From contig NOKP01000012.1 of assembly GCA_002682825.1 (NCBI GenBank), forward strand, positions 124,001-188,000: DNA of 64,000 bases, in the 5' to 3' direction. The translations under genes were made by a program, and so were the position numbers. How positions within the stretch are numbered: position 1 is the first letter of the stretch; each line of letters starts with the position of its first letter. Of the stretch, positions 1 to 11,493 are shown piece after piece. This stretch comes from Neonectria sp. B-13. Lineage: Eukaryota; Ascomycota; Sordariomycetes; Hypocreales; Nectriaceae. Under the pieces are notes generated by a model. That model ran no database searches. It was not told the DNA's origin and was given only the letters and a program-made list of their open reading frames with translations.

Positions 1-60
1 ATAGCCGTAAGCAATATAATAGCGGGAATGAAAAGTCTTCTAATCAGGGAAATATCCAGT

Positions 61-1932
61 TCAGTAAATAGTGACACTGCAAATATCAGGACCTGCACTC
101 AAAACCTGCCCATCCATCATATTATGCACATATGTTTCTCCAATGAGCCGCAGTCTATTGTCCTGACCTCGACGAAGGACAAAGGGAACAGAAAAGCCGA
201 GAAAAACAAATACCAAGTCTCCGACTTGAACATCAGCGGCCCCGATCCCTATATGCTCTCCAGCTACGCAAACAGGTCGTCGAGCGTGAGCCATGGCTCT
301 CATCTGTAAGAGGTATTCCCGCAGCCCCAGCTTCGTGAACATCTCTTCGGTTATAGTTAATGGTTCAGCATTCTTCAGCCCATCGTCCAAGGTTTCGATG
401 AGGTCGTGGGATGCTCTTGGTTTGTTAGCTCCTTTGCGGAGTTGTTGGTCCGCTACAGCAGTACGCCAGACTGTTGATCGGCGGGTAAACTCTTCCCACT
501 GGCCATACGACTTGGAAAGATCACGTAAGTCTTGTAACCACCTTCCATCCCCTTTGGCTGCCCAAGGGCTACCAACACTGGTAATTTTTCCAATTAGTGT
601 GCCAGGAATGGATAAGGAGGCTTCACTGTGCTCCTCCAAGTTGGAAACTTTTGGGGCTGAGTAGTGATTGCCATCTCTATCTCCACCTGCGGCGTAGGGC
701 GGTTGGACGAGGCTCACACGTGGTAGAGCCCCCCGGAGTAGTTTTCTCTGCAGAAGAGAATTTTGTGGTTGGTTAGCGTTAATCGCCCATGAAGGAATAC
801 CAGAAAAGCTCCCGGAAGGAATGCAAAGTGATAGGGTATCCAAGTAGCCTTGCTTAAAAAGGATTGAGGTCGCTTCAGTGAAGACTTCTGTTGGAGATTT
901 GCGATAATCTGGAAGTAGTTCCATGGCCATCAAGTCCGATGCCAAGCCTAAGAGCCCAAAGATTTTGTCTCGTGGATCTGAGGCCTGAAAGTCCCTGAGC
1001 ATTCGAATTAGATAAATCATCTCGAAAGGACCAGACGCTCGTCGAAGCTTGAGTAAGGTAATCGGATTTCGCCCGTCAACAGAAATAAGTGAGTGTTGGG
1101 TGGCAAACAACTGGGGATAGCGCAGCGATTTTGAGAGTTGGTGCATGCGCGAGTTTCTCAATAGTCGTAGAGAGTGATGCAGGGCGTCTTCGGAGACTAC
1201 CATGTTTCCACACATGAAGGTCAGGCTCTTCGCATTGACCACCTCCTGTACTATCCACACACGACTCCAATAGGGGCGTCTGAGGAGTGACTTTAGGGCC
1301 GGAATGATGCCAGTGTTCTCGATTGTAGGCCAGAACTGTTCCTTGATTTCTTCCAGGAACTGTAACAAGAGTTCACTCATAGGCTCTGTTCTGTTGTCTT
1401 GACGAGCTTGAAGGAGGTGACCGAGTTGCATGTCCGGCGTAGTTCCAATGCCAAGCTCGAACGAACGGATACCATAGTTCTGGATCCAGCGCATTGCTAA
1501 GTCGCTGTTCTCCATGAGAGGACCCAGCCAAGCCAAGACGGACGTTGCAGAGGAGTATATTCGCCGCATTATCTGCACCTGGGATGACTTTTCGGCTTTA
1601 TCATCTTGGTTGATGCAGATGGAGTCAACCCATATTGTCAAGGGCTGACTGACGGGGACTAAATGACGCAGAGCCATTTCAACGTTCTCGCCAACATGGC
1701 AGCGGGTCTCGTCGATACTGATAGAGCGCTTCGATGACACGTTCCCCCATGTGTAGGAGAGCGCAGTAAAAGCCGGCGGCTGGTCTAAAGAAGCATGGGA
1801 AATTGTACAGTGGACAGGAATTTCCGTTTCTGAGATTGTTCCGCTCTCTGAAGTGCGGCTCCAGGGGAGGACGTGAAGAAGCCGAATTTCGCCATGCCCT
1901 GACTTGAGGGGGAGATGAGTGAAGAACGACAT
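61..1932 (-). CDS. HET-domain protein (heterokaryon incompatibility family)
   Basis: Intronless frame of 623 residues. The HET signature is clear: FTALSYTWG near residue 55, IWVDSICINQ near 100 and PYWSRVWIVQE near 225, which are the three conserved blocks of the HET domain (about 50-240). The remaining ~380 residues are the variable C-terminal part usual in this family and carry no domain I recognise. I chose the ATG at 1932, 82 codons inside a longer open frame, because the upstream residues look non-protein-like (Arg/Ala-rich, no HET homology) and HET proteins usually start shortly before the domain. HET proteins trigger cell death on non-self recognition after hyphal fusion; that role is known for the family and is not shown here. 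The stop is at 61-63, so the gene is complete at the window edge. Confidence 0.85.
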   Translation of the reverse strand: MSFFTHLPLKSGHGEIRLLHVLPWSRTSESGTISETEIPVHCTISHASLDQPPAFTALSYTWGNVSSKRSISIDETRCHVGENVEMALRHLVPVSQPLTIWVDSICINQDDKAEKSSQVQIMRRIYSSATSVLAWLGPLMENSDLAMRWIQNYGIRSFELGIGTTPDMQLGHLLQARQDNRTEPMSELLLQFLEEIKEQFWPTIENTGIIPALKSLLRRPYWSRVWIVQEVVNAKSLTFMCGNMVVSEDALHHSLRLLRNSRMHQLSKSLRYPQLFATQHSLISVDGRNPITLLKLRRASGPFEMIYLIRMLRDFQASDPRDKIFGLLGLASDLMAMELLPDYRKSPTEVFTEATSILFKQGYLDTLSLCIPSGSFSGIPSWAINANQPQNSLLQRKLLRGALPRVSLVQPPYAAGGDRDGNHYSAPKVSNLEEHSEASLSIPGTLIGKITSVGSPWAAKGDGRWLQDLRDLSKSYGQWEEFTRRSTVWRTAVADQQLRKGANKPRASHDLIETLDDGLKNAEPLTITEEMFTKLGLREYLLQMRAMAHARRPVCVAGEHIGIGAADVQVGDLVFVFLGFSVPFVLRRGQDNRLRLIGETYVHNMMDGQVLSAGPDICSVTIY

Positions 1933-4340
1933 TCCCGGGACCGAAAGAGAAGGCGGAACGAGCTGAAGGTGTGAAAGCAAACAGCTTCGAAGATGTAGAA
2001 TGCGGGGCAGATGTTGTTGACAGAGCCTCGTTGCAGTGCCTCGTTGGCTTCTGACAGCTGGTGCGCCCCAAGCCGCACCGGAGACAGCCTGATTGAGTCG
2101 ACCAATTGTTGCAGCCTGACCAGCTGGCTTGTTGTGGCGTCTAAATTGGATCCGATATCCGGTGATCAATAGGACCATCTTCTAGACCAGAAGAATCAAG
2201 CCTGCAGCTACTTCTGCCTTATTACTAGTGATGCTGGATACAGCGGATACTTTTTTTTCTAGGGTCCTCTGGGATCCTTTTCTAAGCAGCCTTGAGATAT
2301 TGTTGGTAGCGTTGATAACCTTTTGCCTTTGTCTGGAGCCTCGAATTGTATTTTCACAAATCGATATCTACCAGCGACCCGTGGGAGTATAGCATCGCTT
2401 GAGTCCCGCTAAAGACTCGCTTCCACATTTGGCTTGCCAGTTTTGATCATTTCACCTGGGTGCGGGACAACCTCCGATGGTAGATCGACACAGAAGCGGA
2501 TGTCTCCAAGTGGCTAATCACTGAAGCCGTGAACCGATGGTAATTTCCTGCCAGTAAACAGAGCTTGCCGCTGTTGGGTCGAGTGGTGCATGAGGCAACT
2601 GTGCCCCCTTAAATTCGGGTATAAAAGCCGTCCTCTCCACCCGCCTTTTATCTAGTCATTCCAGAACCAACGCCAACAAAAATTACCACGTCACCAAATC
2701 ACCAAGTCATCAACTCGCCACCCACCATGCCAATATTGAAACCTTCGAGGAGCTCGCTAGCTAGCTCAAAACAGTGTGCTTCCTGTGCGAATTTTCAACC
2801 GCGATCCTGAGGCATTAGGGCGCATGCAAACGCTTTATCAAGAGCCCGCTACTTGTGGTACGCTCGAGGTTCATGGGGTTATACCAGTTAGTGCATTGAT
2901 TCTCTGTAGTTATCTCCCGTACGGTGTGCAACAGGATCTCAGAGCTGGAAGCGTCGGCGTAAGGAGCATGAGCGTTCATTGCAAAGACATTGTATAAATA
3001 GACAATGTCTCCCTATTTGCCCTCTCTAGCGGCAACGCTTGCAAGGCCGAGATTTCAAGTATCGTCAGACGGAGGAACCCGGCCGCAAGGATGACTAAGG
3101 ATAAGGTGGCCGGATTGAGCCGAAAAGAGGGGAAATCGGTCAGACAGACATCGATGAGGATGAGGGAGACGAGCACACAACAACACCAATTCTAGCAGAT
3201 TAAGCATCAATTAAACGATCACACTGGACCTCATTACCATCACCTAATTTCCCGTGTTTCATTACGTGCCAATTCAGTCGTTGACCTGCAACGTCAAGGT
3301 CCGTGTCAGACAAGTCTCCATAAGTTCCTCAGACGGCGGAACCAGGTCGCTAGGATGACAGATGTCAGAGGGACTGGAAGGAGCCGAAAAGAGAGGAAAC
3401 ATCTCACAGACAGAGGCATCCGTGATAATAACAGTTAATCAGTCACAACAGTATAGCTCTAGCTATATCTAGCATCAATTACAATTGCCTATTCAGCACC
3501 TAAATCATCAACAATTTTTCCATGCTGCAACGCACATCAATTCAGCCCGCTAGACCGATCCCATCCGGTCGCGTGTCTGGCAAACTCTCTCACTGGTTGG
3601 AATCATTCCTGCAAGCTACCTACGAAGAGCCTTACAATACTCAAAGAGGTAGGAAACCAATCTAACAATTAGTTACTTGTTCTTGCAATAATTTATGCGC
3701 ACACTGATAGAAGCGCATACGTCACTGTCGTACCTGACACTTATGGTTGCAGGTCAACGCCATGAACTCATATCTCTATGATCACTGCACTTGTGGTATT
3801 TTGTTTTCTTGCAACCCAATGACCATATTGCCAGTCAGGAACCCTCCCAATACTTCCTATATACGGAGGTAGAGCCAACACACACATTTTTCTTTTTCCT
3901 CCTTGGGTTTTCTGTTGACATTGAGGTTAAAAGTATAGCTTGGCCGTCTCCTCCAACCCCTGCGTCGCTCAAAATAACCCCACGTTGCATTGCAACTTGG
4001 CTCGCAGCTTCCCTCTCATTGTTAGGCTCTGGGTTGGAAGATGATGGGTCCTTGGGTATCTTTAGGCACCCGCTTTGTGTGGCCCATTACAAGGCTGCGC
4101 AGTCATAGGACAGCGCACTCCCTGGAGAAGAAGAGCGGCTGCACCAACCTCCAATTGGACGTCAAGTCTACTCCTTTTAGGCGCTGATGCTCGATGGCCG
4201 CCATGAAGAAGGCCGGCATTGTTAGTACTTATGAACGATTCCAGGCTGCCAACTCTCGCACGATTTGCAAACTTGCTTCTTTTTTCCCTTTCTTGAAGTC
4301 TTTTCTTTTTTATCAACAAAGAGCCAGCTAAGCCTTTGTT
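1933..4340. other. Gene-poor interval with a promoter-like block and degenerate repeats
   Basis: About 2.4 kb without a convincing gene. Near 2620 there is a TATA-like block followed by a CA-rich leader and an ATG at 2727 that opens only 27 codons; this may be a relic 5' end of a lost gene. Another short open stretch starts at 3522 (48 codons) and shows no recognisable domain. Two diverged direct copies of a ~200 bp element lie at about 3050-3250 and 3310-3510. I see no RNA gene here. Confidence 0.5.
3050..3510. repeat. Diverged tandem duplication, two ~200 bp copies
   Basis: The stretch from about 3060 (tcagacggaggaaccc) reappears from about 3330 (tcagacggcggaacca). Both copies continue with a gagccgaaaagag block, a cagacaga block and end near agcatcaatta. 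The copies differ by many substitutions and small indels. Neither encodes an obvious protein. It could be an old duplication or remains of a small mobile element; I do not recognise the family. Confidence 0.55.
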
Positions 4341-6567
4341 ATGGCCGATCCACTGAGCGCGATTGCAGGCGCTGCCACCCTTGCTGGGGCTACTTTTCAG
4401 ACCATCCAAGTTGCGGTGAAAACAAAGCGGGACTTCAAGAGGCTTCCTGACCGAATTATTGAGATTCGGCAAAGGATCCAGGATCTTGAAATTTTACTTC
4501 AACAAGCTGAACAGCGGAATGACTCTTTTGGCCGTCTGTCGGGTTCCCAGAACAACGCCTTGGTCGCTGATTGCATTCATCAGGGTTATAGGACAGTAAA
4601 ATCCGCATCTGAATTCATGGATAACGCCTACGAGCGGACAAGCGGCTCTAGAAAATTCAGACGGATGATCTCATCCGCAATGATACTCTTCAATCAAAAT
4701 TTGAACGACACAGAAACTCGACTTCATCGGACAGAACAGTTGTTGACACAGCGCTGCATATGGTCAGAGGAGATGCCCCGATCTGCTCGACAGCTGGTTA
4801 TTTTTTTTTATAGGGCATACATGAATGCGGACATCGAGTTGAAAGAACAGACTCTGTCAAGGAACAGGTTAAACGAACATACGCCAAGCTTTCCTCTCAC
4901 AAAGACCGTACTAGGTACCGGGGAGGTCAAGACGCAGTCCTCACCGTCTCGCGCAACCTTCTTCAAATACGGTATCCCCGAAAAGCCCGACACCAAAAAC
5001 ATTCCCATACTCTTCGATTCGAACGCTTTAGAACAATATCAGAGGACACGCTATCACTCATCAATCATCTCCTGCCCAAAGCGGCTGTCGTCAAGAGGAT
5101 GGAAGCCCGAGTTTCGAAATCACGCGAGTGAACAAGTACCAATCAACCCAAGGAGTTGCATCACCCAACCTGATAATTCAGAGATTTTCTTCGTCGTAGC
5201 GGAGGGTGACCTTACCGGGATGCTACGCCTTTTCGCAAGTGGAGAGGCAAATCCCTTCATTTGTGACAATGAAGGGTCCTCACTGCTTCACGTAAGTCAC
5301 GCCGTCTTACATACCATTTCATTAACCTGGTTTCTCATCAACCTATATTGACGGATATAGTACGCCTCGTGCTCGAATAACCTATTGATATGCAAAAGGT
5401 TATTGGAGCTTGGCCTTCGTGATTATGTCGATGAAGAAACGTCTCACGGTTTGTAGGTTGTGGCCTTCGCATAAGTATAAAACTAAGTTACTGACTCGTT
5501 CAAGTACACCCGGGCACCTGAGTCTCTTGAACTCGATATGGAATAGGGATCATGGGAAAAAGCCTTTGGATGAGTTGATCGCGATGCTTGAGAAATTCTC
5601 TAGTTACCCGGAGTATGGGGAATCTCCCAGGGTGCTCCTACTCGGTTGTTGCACTGGAACAACGGATGTGGCGACTTTATCCCGTTTCCAGAGGAAAGTT
5701 GCTCCCCGCTTCTTCCAGCAGTCGACAGCCAATCTGTTGTGTACTGCTAGACTCTATGTGCAAGCAAGCCAGTCCTGTCGGCATCCTGATGCAGATGTTC
5801 TACTGCTTCTCCTTGGCCAGCAACAAGCTGACCAGTTAGCTGGAGTGGCAAATTCCAGCTGTGCCAGGGTCCATCTTCTTCATACTGCTTCCATTGGCCT
5901 GATCCGCTATCGCCGGGATTATCGACCCACTTTCTCCGGACAGCTCACGGCGCATGAGTACAACAGAGGCATGAGCAGGTGGAATAACATATGCCGCACC
6001 CTCATCCGAGACTCAACAGATGACGAGCTTCACTGTGTCGAACATATCTGGTTGGATCAAACACTGGACGGCTATTCACGAACGCCTCCGTCCGAATGGA
6101 CGGGGTCACCGATGATGTCCGTTTTTCAAGCGTTATTTCTAGACGACTTCCAGGCCCAAAGATCTGCGTTGGATGTTGATTCCCTAGGGCACCGAAGTTG
6201 GCACCAGAGCATGTCGTCAACTATTAATGTCTGGCTTCAGCAAGTTGTCGAGAGCGGCGTGGGCTTGATACAATACGGGCAAAGAGAGAAGCAGACCATG
6301 ACTTCGCAAAGACTTGATGATCCGGAATGTTTAGATTTCACGGCGAGAAGGAGTTTTTGGTCATCAGAGAGGCATCGCTTTGTTGAGGATACGCTGTCGG
6401 TCCGTCTCTTGGACTTCGAATACGGTGCTGTGGTCCAGGATTGGGTGTTCCATTGGCAGACTGACTTCCGTTGGCAGACTGACGTTGAGAAACCGGTGGG
6501 CGAATTCTGCCTCACAGTTAACAGTGAAATTGACAGCCCTCAGTTACCGGGAGCTTTGGTTGAATAA
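4341..6567 (+). CDS. Ankyrin-repeat protein with fungal STAND-type N-terminal domain
   Basis: The N-terminus (MADPLSAIAGAATLAG) is typical of the helical domain that opens many fungal NLR/ankyrin proteins. A proposed model has exons 4341-5291, 5361-5452 and 5505-6567. Introns are 5292-5360 (GTAAGT...TAG) and 5453-5504 (GTAGGT...CAAG with a CTGAC branch). This reading joins the ankyrin-like pieces AEGDLTGMLRLFASGEANPF, SLLHYASCSNNLLICKRLLE and HGFTPGHLSLLN in one frame, which is the main support for the splice sites. About 700 residues. The N-terminal half is basic and polar, without a nucleotide-binding motif, so it is an ankyrin protein rather than a full NLR. The 3' end is uncertain: the final ~20 codons look poor, and another frame (6540-6628) carries a better C-terminus, so a last intron may be missing from my model. 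Confidence 0.65.
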
Positions 6568-6636
6568 GAAGCTGAGAGAAGTCTTTGATCGCGCCCGGGG
6601 CGGGGAGGCGGTTGTGGTTGCGAAGTGAGATATTTC

Positions 6637-7148
6637 ATCATTTCAGTACATTGGTATTTTCGGCTGGCATCCTTAGGCAGAACAAACTTTTCTACGTATG
6701 GGAAAGAAGGCCCCATTTCCAATTCTCCTTGCTCCTGAGGTATATGAGTAATCTGCAGCAATCCAGTGTTCACATAGTGTCCCTCTCCTTCCATTCGCAT
6801 CCAGGCATCTGTGTGGTATTTAGGGGCTAATGCCTCATTGAAGATGTCCCCATCTACTGACAATTTGTTAGCCCGATGATGGCGAAGTACCCTTAGACCA
6901 ACGCCAACGGGTGGGTATGCACTTGGTTCTTGCTTTTATCACCGCAGTGCTGTTTATATCGAACGAAGGCTTCATTGCTGGGGAATGAATGGCAAGCAGT
7001 TTCACAGATGGTTTCGCCTCAAACACAGGAGGCCATTGAAATAGCTGACGGGATGAGAGAAAAAGAAGTGAGAGAGTGGGCAAAGTCAACGAGTGCAGAT
7101 GTGGAGGTTTACGGCCTATCATGTTTAGTTGGTAGGAAGAGAATGTAG
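6637..7148. other. Two coding-like fragments on opposite strands, unresolved
   Basis: On the minus strand, 6858 down to about 6650 reads as plausible protein (DGDIFNEALAPKYHTDAW...) and is preceded by a branch-like CTAAC and a TTGTCAG acceptor, as if it were an internal exon. On the plus strand, 7011-7148 reads QTQEAIEIADGMREKEVREW... and ends in a stop, which resembles a real C-terminus. I could not connect either piece to neighbouring exons or to a known family. They may be remains of a decayed gene or the missing tail of the ankyrin gene upstream. Confidence 0.25.
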
Positions 7149-7149
7149 A

Positions 7150-8282
7150 TTCAGAGACGTTAAACATCAGGCATGGGCTGCATTTGTTTCACGACGCTAT
7201 TTCTATTGCACGACCCCTGATTCTATCTCAACGAGGAGTTTAAATATTGTGATTGTCACAAGTCAGTTTCATCAACCTAACCCTCTTGCCCCGAAACATC
7301 ATCTGGGACAGCGAGTCAATATTCGGCTGACCAAATGCTGTTTGAGTCACAAGCGTTGGTTTCCCTCCAATACAAATACACATATTCCCATCGCCTTACA
7401 CAACAAGCACGCTATCGCCCTATCCGGCTCGACCACCAGTGTTGCTCGTCCATGCGGCATTGCCCCCTAATCCGACACAGAGATTCCCATCCGTCGTCAT
7501 CGAGATGGAGTCGGCACTGGTGGTCTTGGCCCACCACAGGAGTCGTTCCGATTGAATGGATCTTTGGTAGACTTGCAGTTGGTAGCACGTCGCAGGCTGC
7601 GGTTGTCAGCGTCGCGGATCTCAAGCACCATATTCCGGTCCAAAGATAAATAGTGAGAATGTTGGATCGTCGAGTTGGGGATGGTGCTATCCCTTTGACT
7701 GTTGTAAGACGACAAGTAGGTCACGAGCAGCGGGGTCTAGCCAACCAGAGGAAAACAAATCAAAGGTACATTCAACCCCACCTATTTAATATAGTGATAG
7801 AAGTCCCAAGAATTTCCAGCTCTATATCCGTATAGAGCTACATTACACTACTAACAGTGATATTATAACTACTTTAGTCTCTAGCTTCTATTACTACTAA
7901 CTGCTTATGATAACTGCCTAATCGGACGAACCGGGTTGCTTCGTTACTTTCTATAATAGATTTTAGAAATATTAAAATTTTACTACTAAGTCTTAAAATT
8001 TTAAATCTTCTTTTACTGGTTTAAAAAATAGTTAAAATTTCCTTATTTTGGTGGGAAATCGTGACGAAGTTGCGGGGATGACGAAGTTCTGGGTACCCAC
8101 TCTACATCTTACTGCTTTAGCGAGGCCAGTTAGCGCCTTACCTGGGTTTAAATCAGATCAGGCTCGGGCAGCAAACTAACTCTCGCACTCCTCTCTCCTT
8201 AGAGTTGACTACTAACCGCCCTTGTAGTAGTCTGGCCTCTTGTCTGAATAAATACGTACGGGCATCAATTACTCCAATCAAG
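7150..8282. other. Intergenic interval with AT-rich tract
   Basis: No gene can be supported. From about 7780 to 8060 the sequence becomes AT-rich with runs such as taaaattttaaat. This composition is common in RIP-mutated fungal DNA, but no duplicate partner is visible in the window. The 200 bp before the NACHT gene at 8283 presumably hold its promoter. Confidence 0.4.
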
Positions 8283-11170
8283 ATGGCTGAGGCATTTGAG
8301 ATCATTGGTCTTGTCTCAAGCATTGTGGCATTCGTCGACTTCAGCCTCAAGCTCGTCTCGGCTGTCAAGTCGGCTCGAGACTCGATTCACGACACGCTTC
8401 CCGAGGTACATGAGATCGAGCTGTGCTTGGAAGATGTCCGGCATTCCAATCTCAGAGCCATCCAGGGATTACCCGGACGTCAGCTATCTCATGGAGAACG
8501 ACACATTATGGCCATGGCGACCGAGTGCGACAGATTGGCGGGTGAACTTGGCGACATGGTCCAGAAGCTCAAGATCAGAGACGGTGCCAGATTTAGGACG
8601 ATAGAAAACAGCCGCATCGCATTGCGTGTGCTGAGGAAAGGAAAGGACATCGATGATCTGCGCCGTCGTATCGAGAAATTGGACGTCAGGATAAGAGGCA
8701 ACGTGCAGATGATTCTGGATAGGTTGGTGACCAAAGCTAGCAAACAGTGCCCATCACTCACTGACTGGTGGCAGGGAACGGGGCTCGGAGATCCTGTCTG
8801 ATCTCAATGCTCTTCAAGAATCGCAAAGGCAGCTGGGAATCAACTACGACTCCAAGCTGGATGGCATTCAGAAAGACATTCTGCGCCTAGCTGCCGAGAA
8901 CCGAGAGGCGCAAGGTGGGCAACTGACAGCCTTGAAGGAGCACCTCGACCTGTTGGAAAAGAACGAATCACTTGTCGAAGGCAGTCCAGGGTCATCAGGA
9001 GCCTGTACTTCCCAGAGCTACGACGACGATGGTCACAGATAACAGATGCGGACCAGTTTACAAACGCCTGGCTGTTCGACCCAACAAGGACAAACTTTCT
9101 AGAATGGCTCGAGGGCGGAGATGGCATCTACTGGATTAGCGGTAAAGTATGCCATGCCGCTACCTGTGCTATACAAAATGCTGACGGTGTATATGCTAGG
9201 CGGGCAGCGGCAAGTCGACACTGATGAAGTTCGCGGCCGAACATGCACACACGGCTAGGGCCTTGCAGGAGTGGGCGGGCTCTGCTCAGCTCTACACGGC
9301 GAGCTACTACTTCTGGAACCAAGGGTTTGAGATGCAAAAGTCCCAGGTCGGACTGCTGCAGTCCCTGCTGTACCAGATCCTGAGACGGGCCCCTACCCTG
9401 ATCCCACACGTATGCTCAGACGACCGTTTGGATCACGAAAGATGGGAAATTGACGAGCTGAAGAGGGCCTTTGAAGCCCTTGCGAAACACAGCGGCCTGT
9501 CCACTAATTTCTGCTTTTTTATCGACGGTCTTGACGAGTACGATGGCGAGGAAGAAGACGTTGTCAACTTCCTGTCGTTCTTTTCCGAGTCCAAGTTGGC
9601 GGACATCAAGATATGTGCTTCGAGCCGACCCCGGGAAATCTTTAAGCCCTTCCAGCAGAGCGCCTATTCTCTGGCCGTCCAGGACTTTACAAGTGAGGAT
9701 ATGAAGACCCATGTCCGTCAGAGGCTGCAGTTGAACGAAAAGTTCAAGGCCTTGGGCGCCTCGCAACCTGGATGCGAGGAACTCATGGCACAGATCGCCC
9801 AGCAGTCGCAGGGAGTGTGGCTGTGGGTGTTCCTCGTCACTCGCGACCTGGTGCACGCGGTGAACAGGAGCGAGGGCTTCTCCACGCTGCAGAGGATTCT
9901 CCGGCTGTTTCCGCCAGACTTGGAGGCTTACTTTGAGCACATCATCGAGGGCATCAAACCTGTCTTTCGGGTAGAGATGGCGCAGATCTTCTTGATCACG
10001 ACGGAGGAGGTTCAGCCTCTACCGCTATTCGCCTTTTCGTTGCTTGAACGAGAGACTCGCGACTCTGATTATGCCGTGAAAGCGCCCATATTACCGGCCA
10101 ACGAGCATGAGGTGTCAGAGGCCGAGGAGCAGTGGAAAAGCCGGATCCAAAACCGATGCGGTGACCTCCTTATTGTCAACGACATGTCTCACCCCATCTT
10201 CCTCGGGAAGCCTGTCGACTTCCTCCATCGCACCGTGCGCGATTTCTTGCAGGACTGCTACCACCAGCGGCTGGTGGAAATGGTGGCTCCCCAGTCAGGC
10301 TTCGACCCCCTCGTGTCACTCTGCAAAATGACACTCTTCATGCTCAAGAGCGTGCCAAAGGAAGATTTCCGTCGCAAGTCCTCCATCAACAGGATCATCG
10401 GGCTCACAGACGAACTTCTCTACTACGCCCACGAGGCCGAGAAGCGAAGCCAGGCGCCAGACACGGCCCAGTCCCCCGTGGCCGACGTGCTGGACGAACT
10501 GGATCGGGTGAACTGCGAACACGCGCGATCCCTGCGCAACAGGCACTGGACTCATGCAAGAGATCTGCCGAGAGCCCGCGGGTATGAAGAGTACCGCGAA
10601 GGTGGCAACTGCAACTTCATGGCGCTAACCGTCCAGGCCCGTCTGGTCAAGTACGTGCGGGCAAAGCTCGCGGCCGACTCGAAACGGCTGCAGAAGCCCG
10701 GACGACCCCTGTTGGACTACGCACTCCGTCCGAGGCGAGTGACGGCCGTCAGCATGCCGTATCATTCCCAGAGGGACGATCCCAGCATCGACGTCAACAT
10801 GGTTCGCCTGCTGCTAGAGAATGGCGCCAGGGTAAACCAAAAGGTGCATCTCAACGATGGCCGAACGGTCTGGGCGCTGTTCCTCCTGTCGTGCTATGAG
10901 AGCACCACGAGAGGCGAGGACACCGGGCCGATGAGGGAGGCATGGTACCAGGCAAGCGAGCTGCTCTGTCAGCATGGCGCAGACCCGGAGTGCTGGCTCG
11001 ATGACAGTGATGCGTCGATGGAGGCGGCCGGGATCCTGGACAAGCTGTTTGGGAGGGACAAGGCTCTGCATCTGCAAAGCTTGATGGCCGAGGCCCAGGC
11101 ACGGAAGCGGCCAAACGGGAGCTCTTGGCTTTCTGCTCCGAGACATTTCTGGAGCATGGTTTCTAACTAA
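8283..11170 (+). CDS. NACHT-type STAND (NLR-like) protein
   Basis: The ATG at 8283 opens the usual fungal N-terminal helical domain (AFEIIGLVSSIVAFVDFSLKL). The NACHT module follows: the P-loop GKAGSGKST is rebuilt by removing intron 9147-9199 (GTATGC...CTAG). Walker B is FFIDGLDEYDG and a sensor-like segment is CASSRPREIF. About 960 residues in total, with weak ankyrin-like pieces near the C-terminus (MVRLLLENGARVNQ). The first intron is probably 8723-8774. Between 8915 and 8990 the frame must shift once more, from the coiled-coil NALQESQRQLG segment to IRSLYFPELRRRW. A 47-nt intron 8915-8961 would do this but has a poor branch site, so a one-base lesion is the alternative. Relatives such as HET-E act in non-self recognition; here that is inference from the family. 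Confidence 0.75.
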
Positions 11171-11493
11171 CTGAGCCTGGGATTTGACGTGGACTGTAGA
11201 AAGTGGCGGATATGAGAAGCGGGAGACAGGGGTCTACACGAGAACACATCACACATAGGCACGATTATTCTAGAAAATACTTTGGCACCAGTACCGGAAA
11301 CTTCAGACAACTCAAGCAGTCGGAGCCCGCCTACAGCTGATCAAAACCCTCTATCGTCACACCTCGGAGCCTCACGGCCGTCACCGCCTGACCCACTGCC
11401 TCCCTCTACTTGCATGTTGATATTGCTAAGTTGTCTTGCGTATCAAACCGAAGTTGAGCTTAATCACACGCTCTGGTCCTCCCCACCTGCGAG

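Noticed and set aside
2727..2810. 27-codon ATG reading frame after a TATA-like block and CA-rich leader
   Set aside because: Too short and without domain or convincing splice to a second exon; kept only as a possible relic in the interval note.
3522..3668. 48-codon reading frame
   Set aside because: No domain, no supporting exon and no recognisable family.
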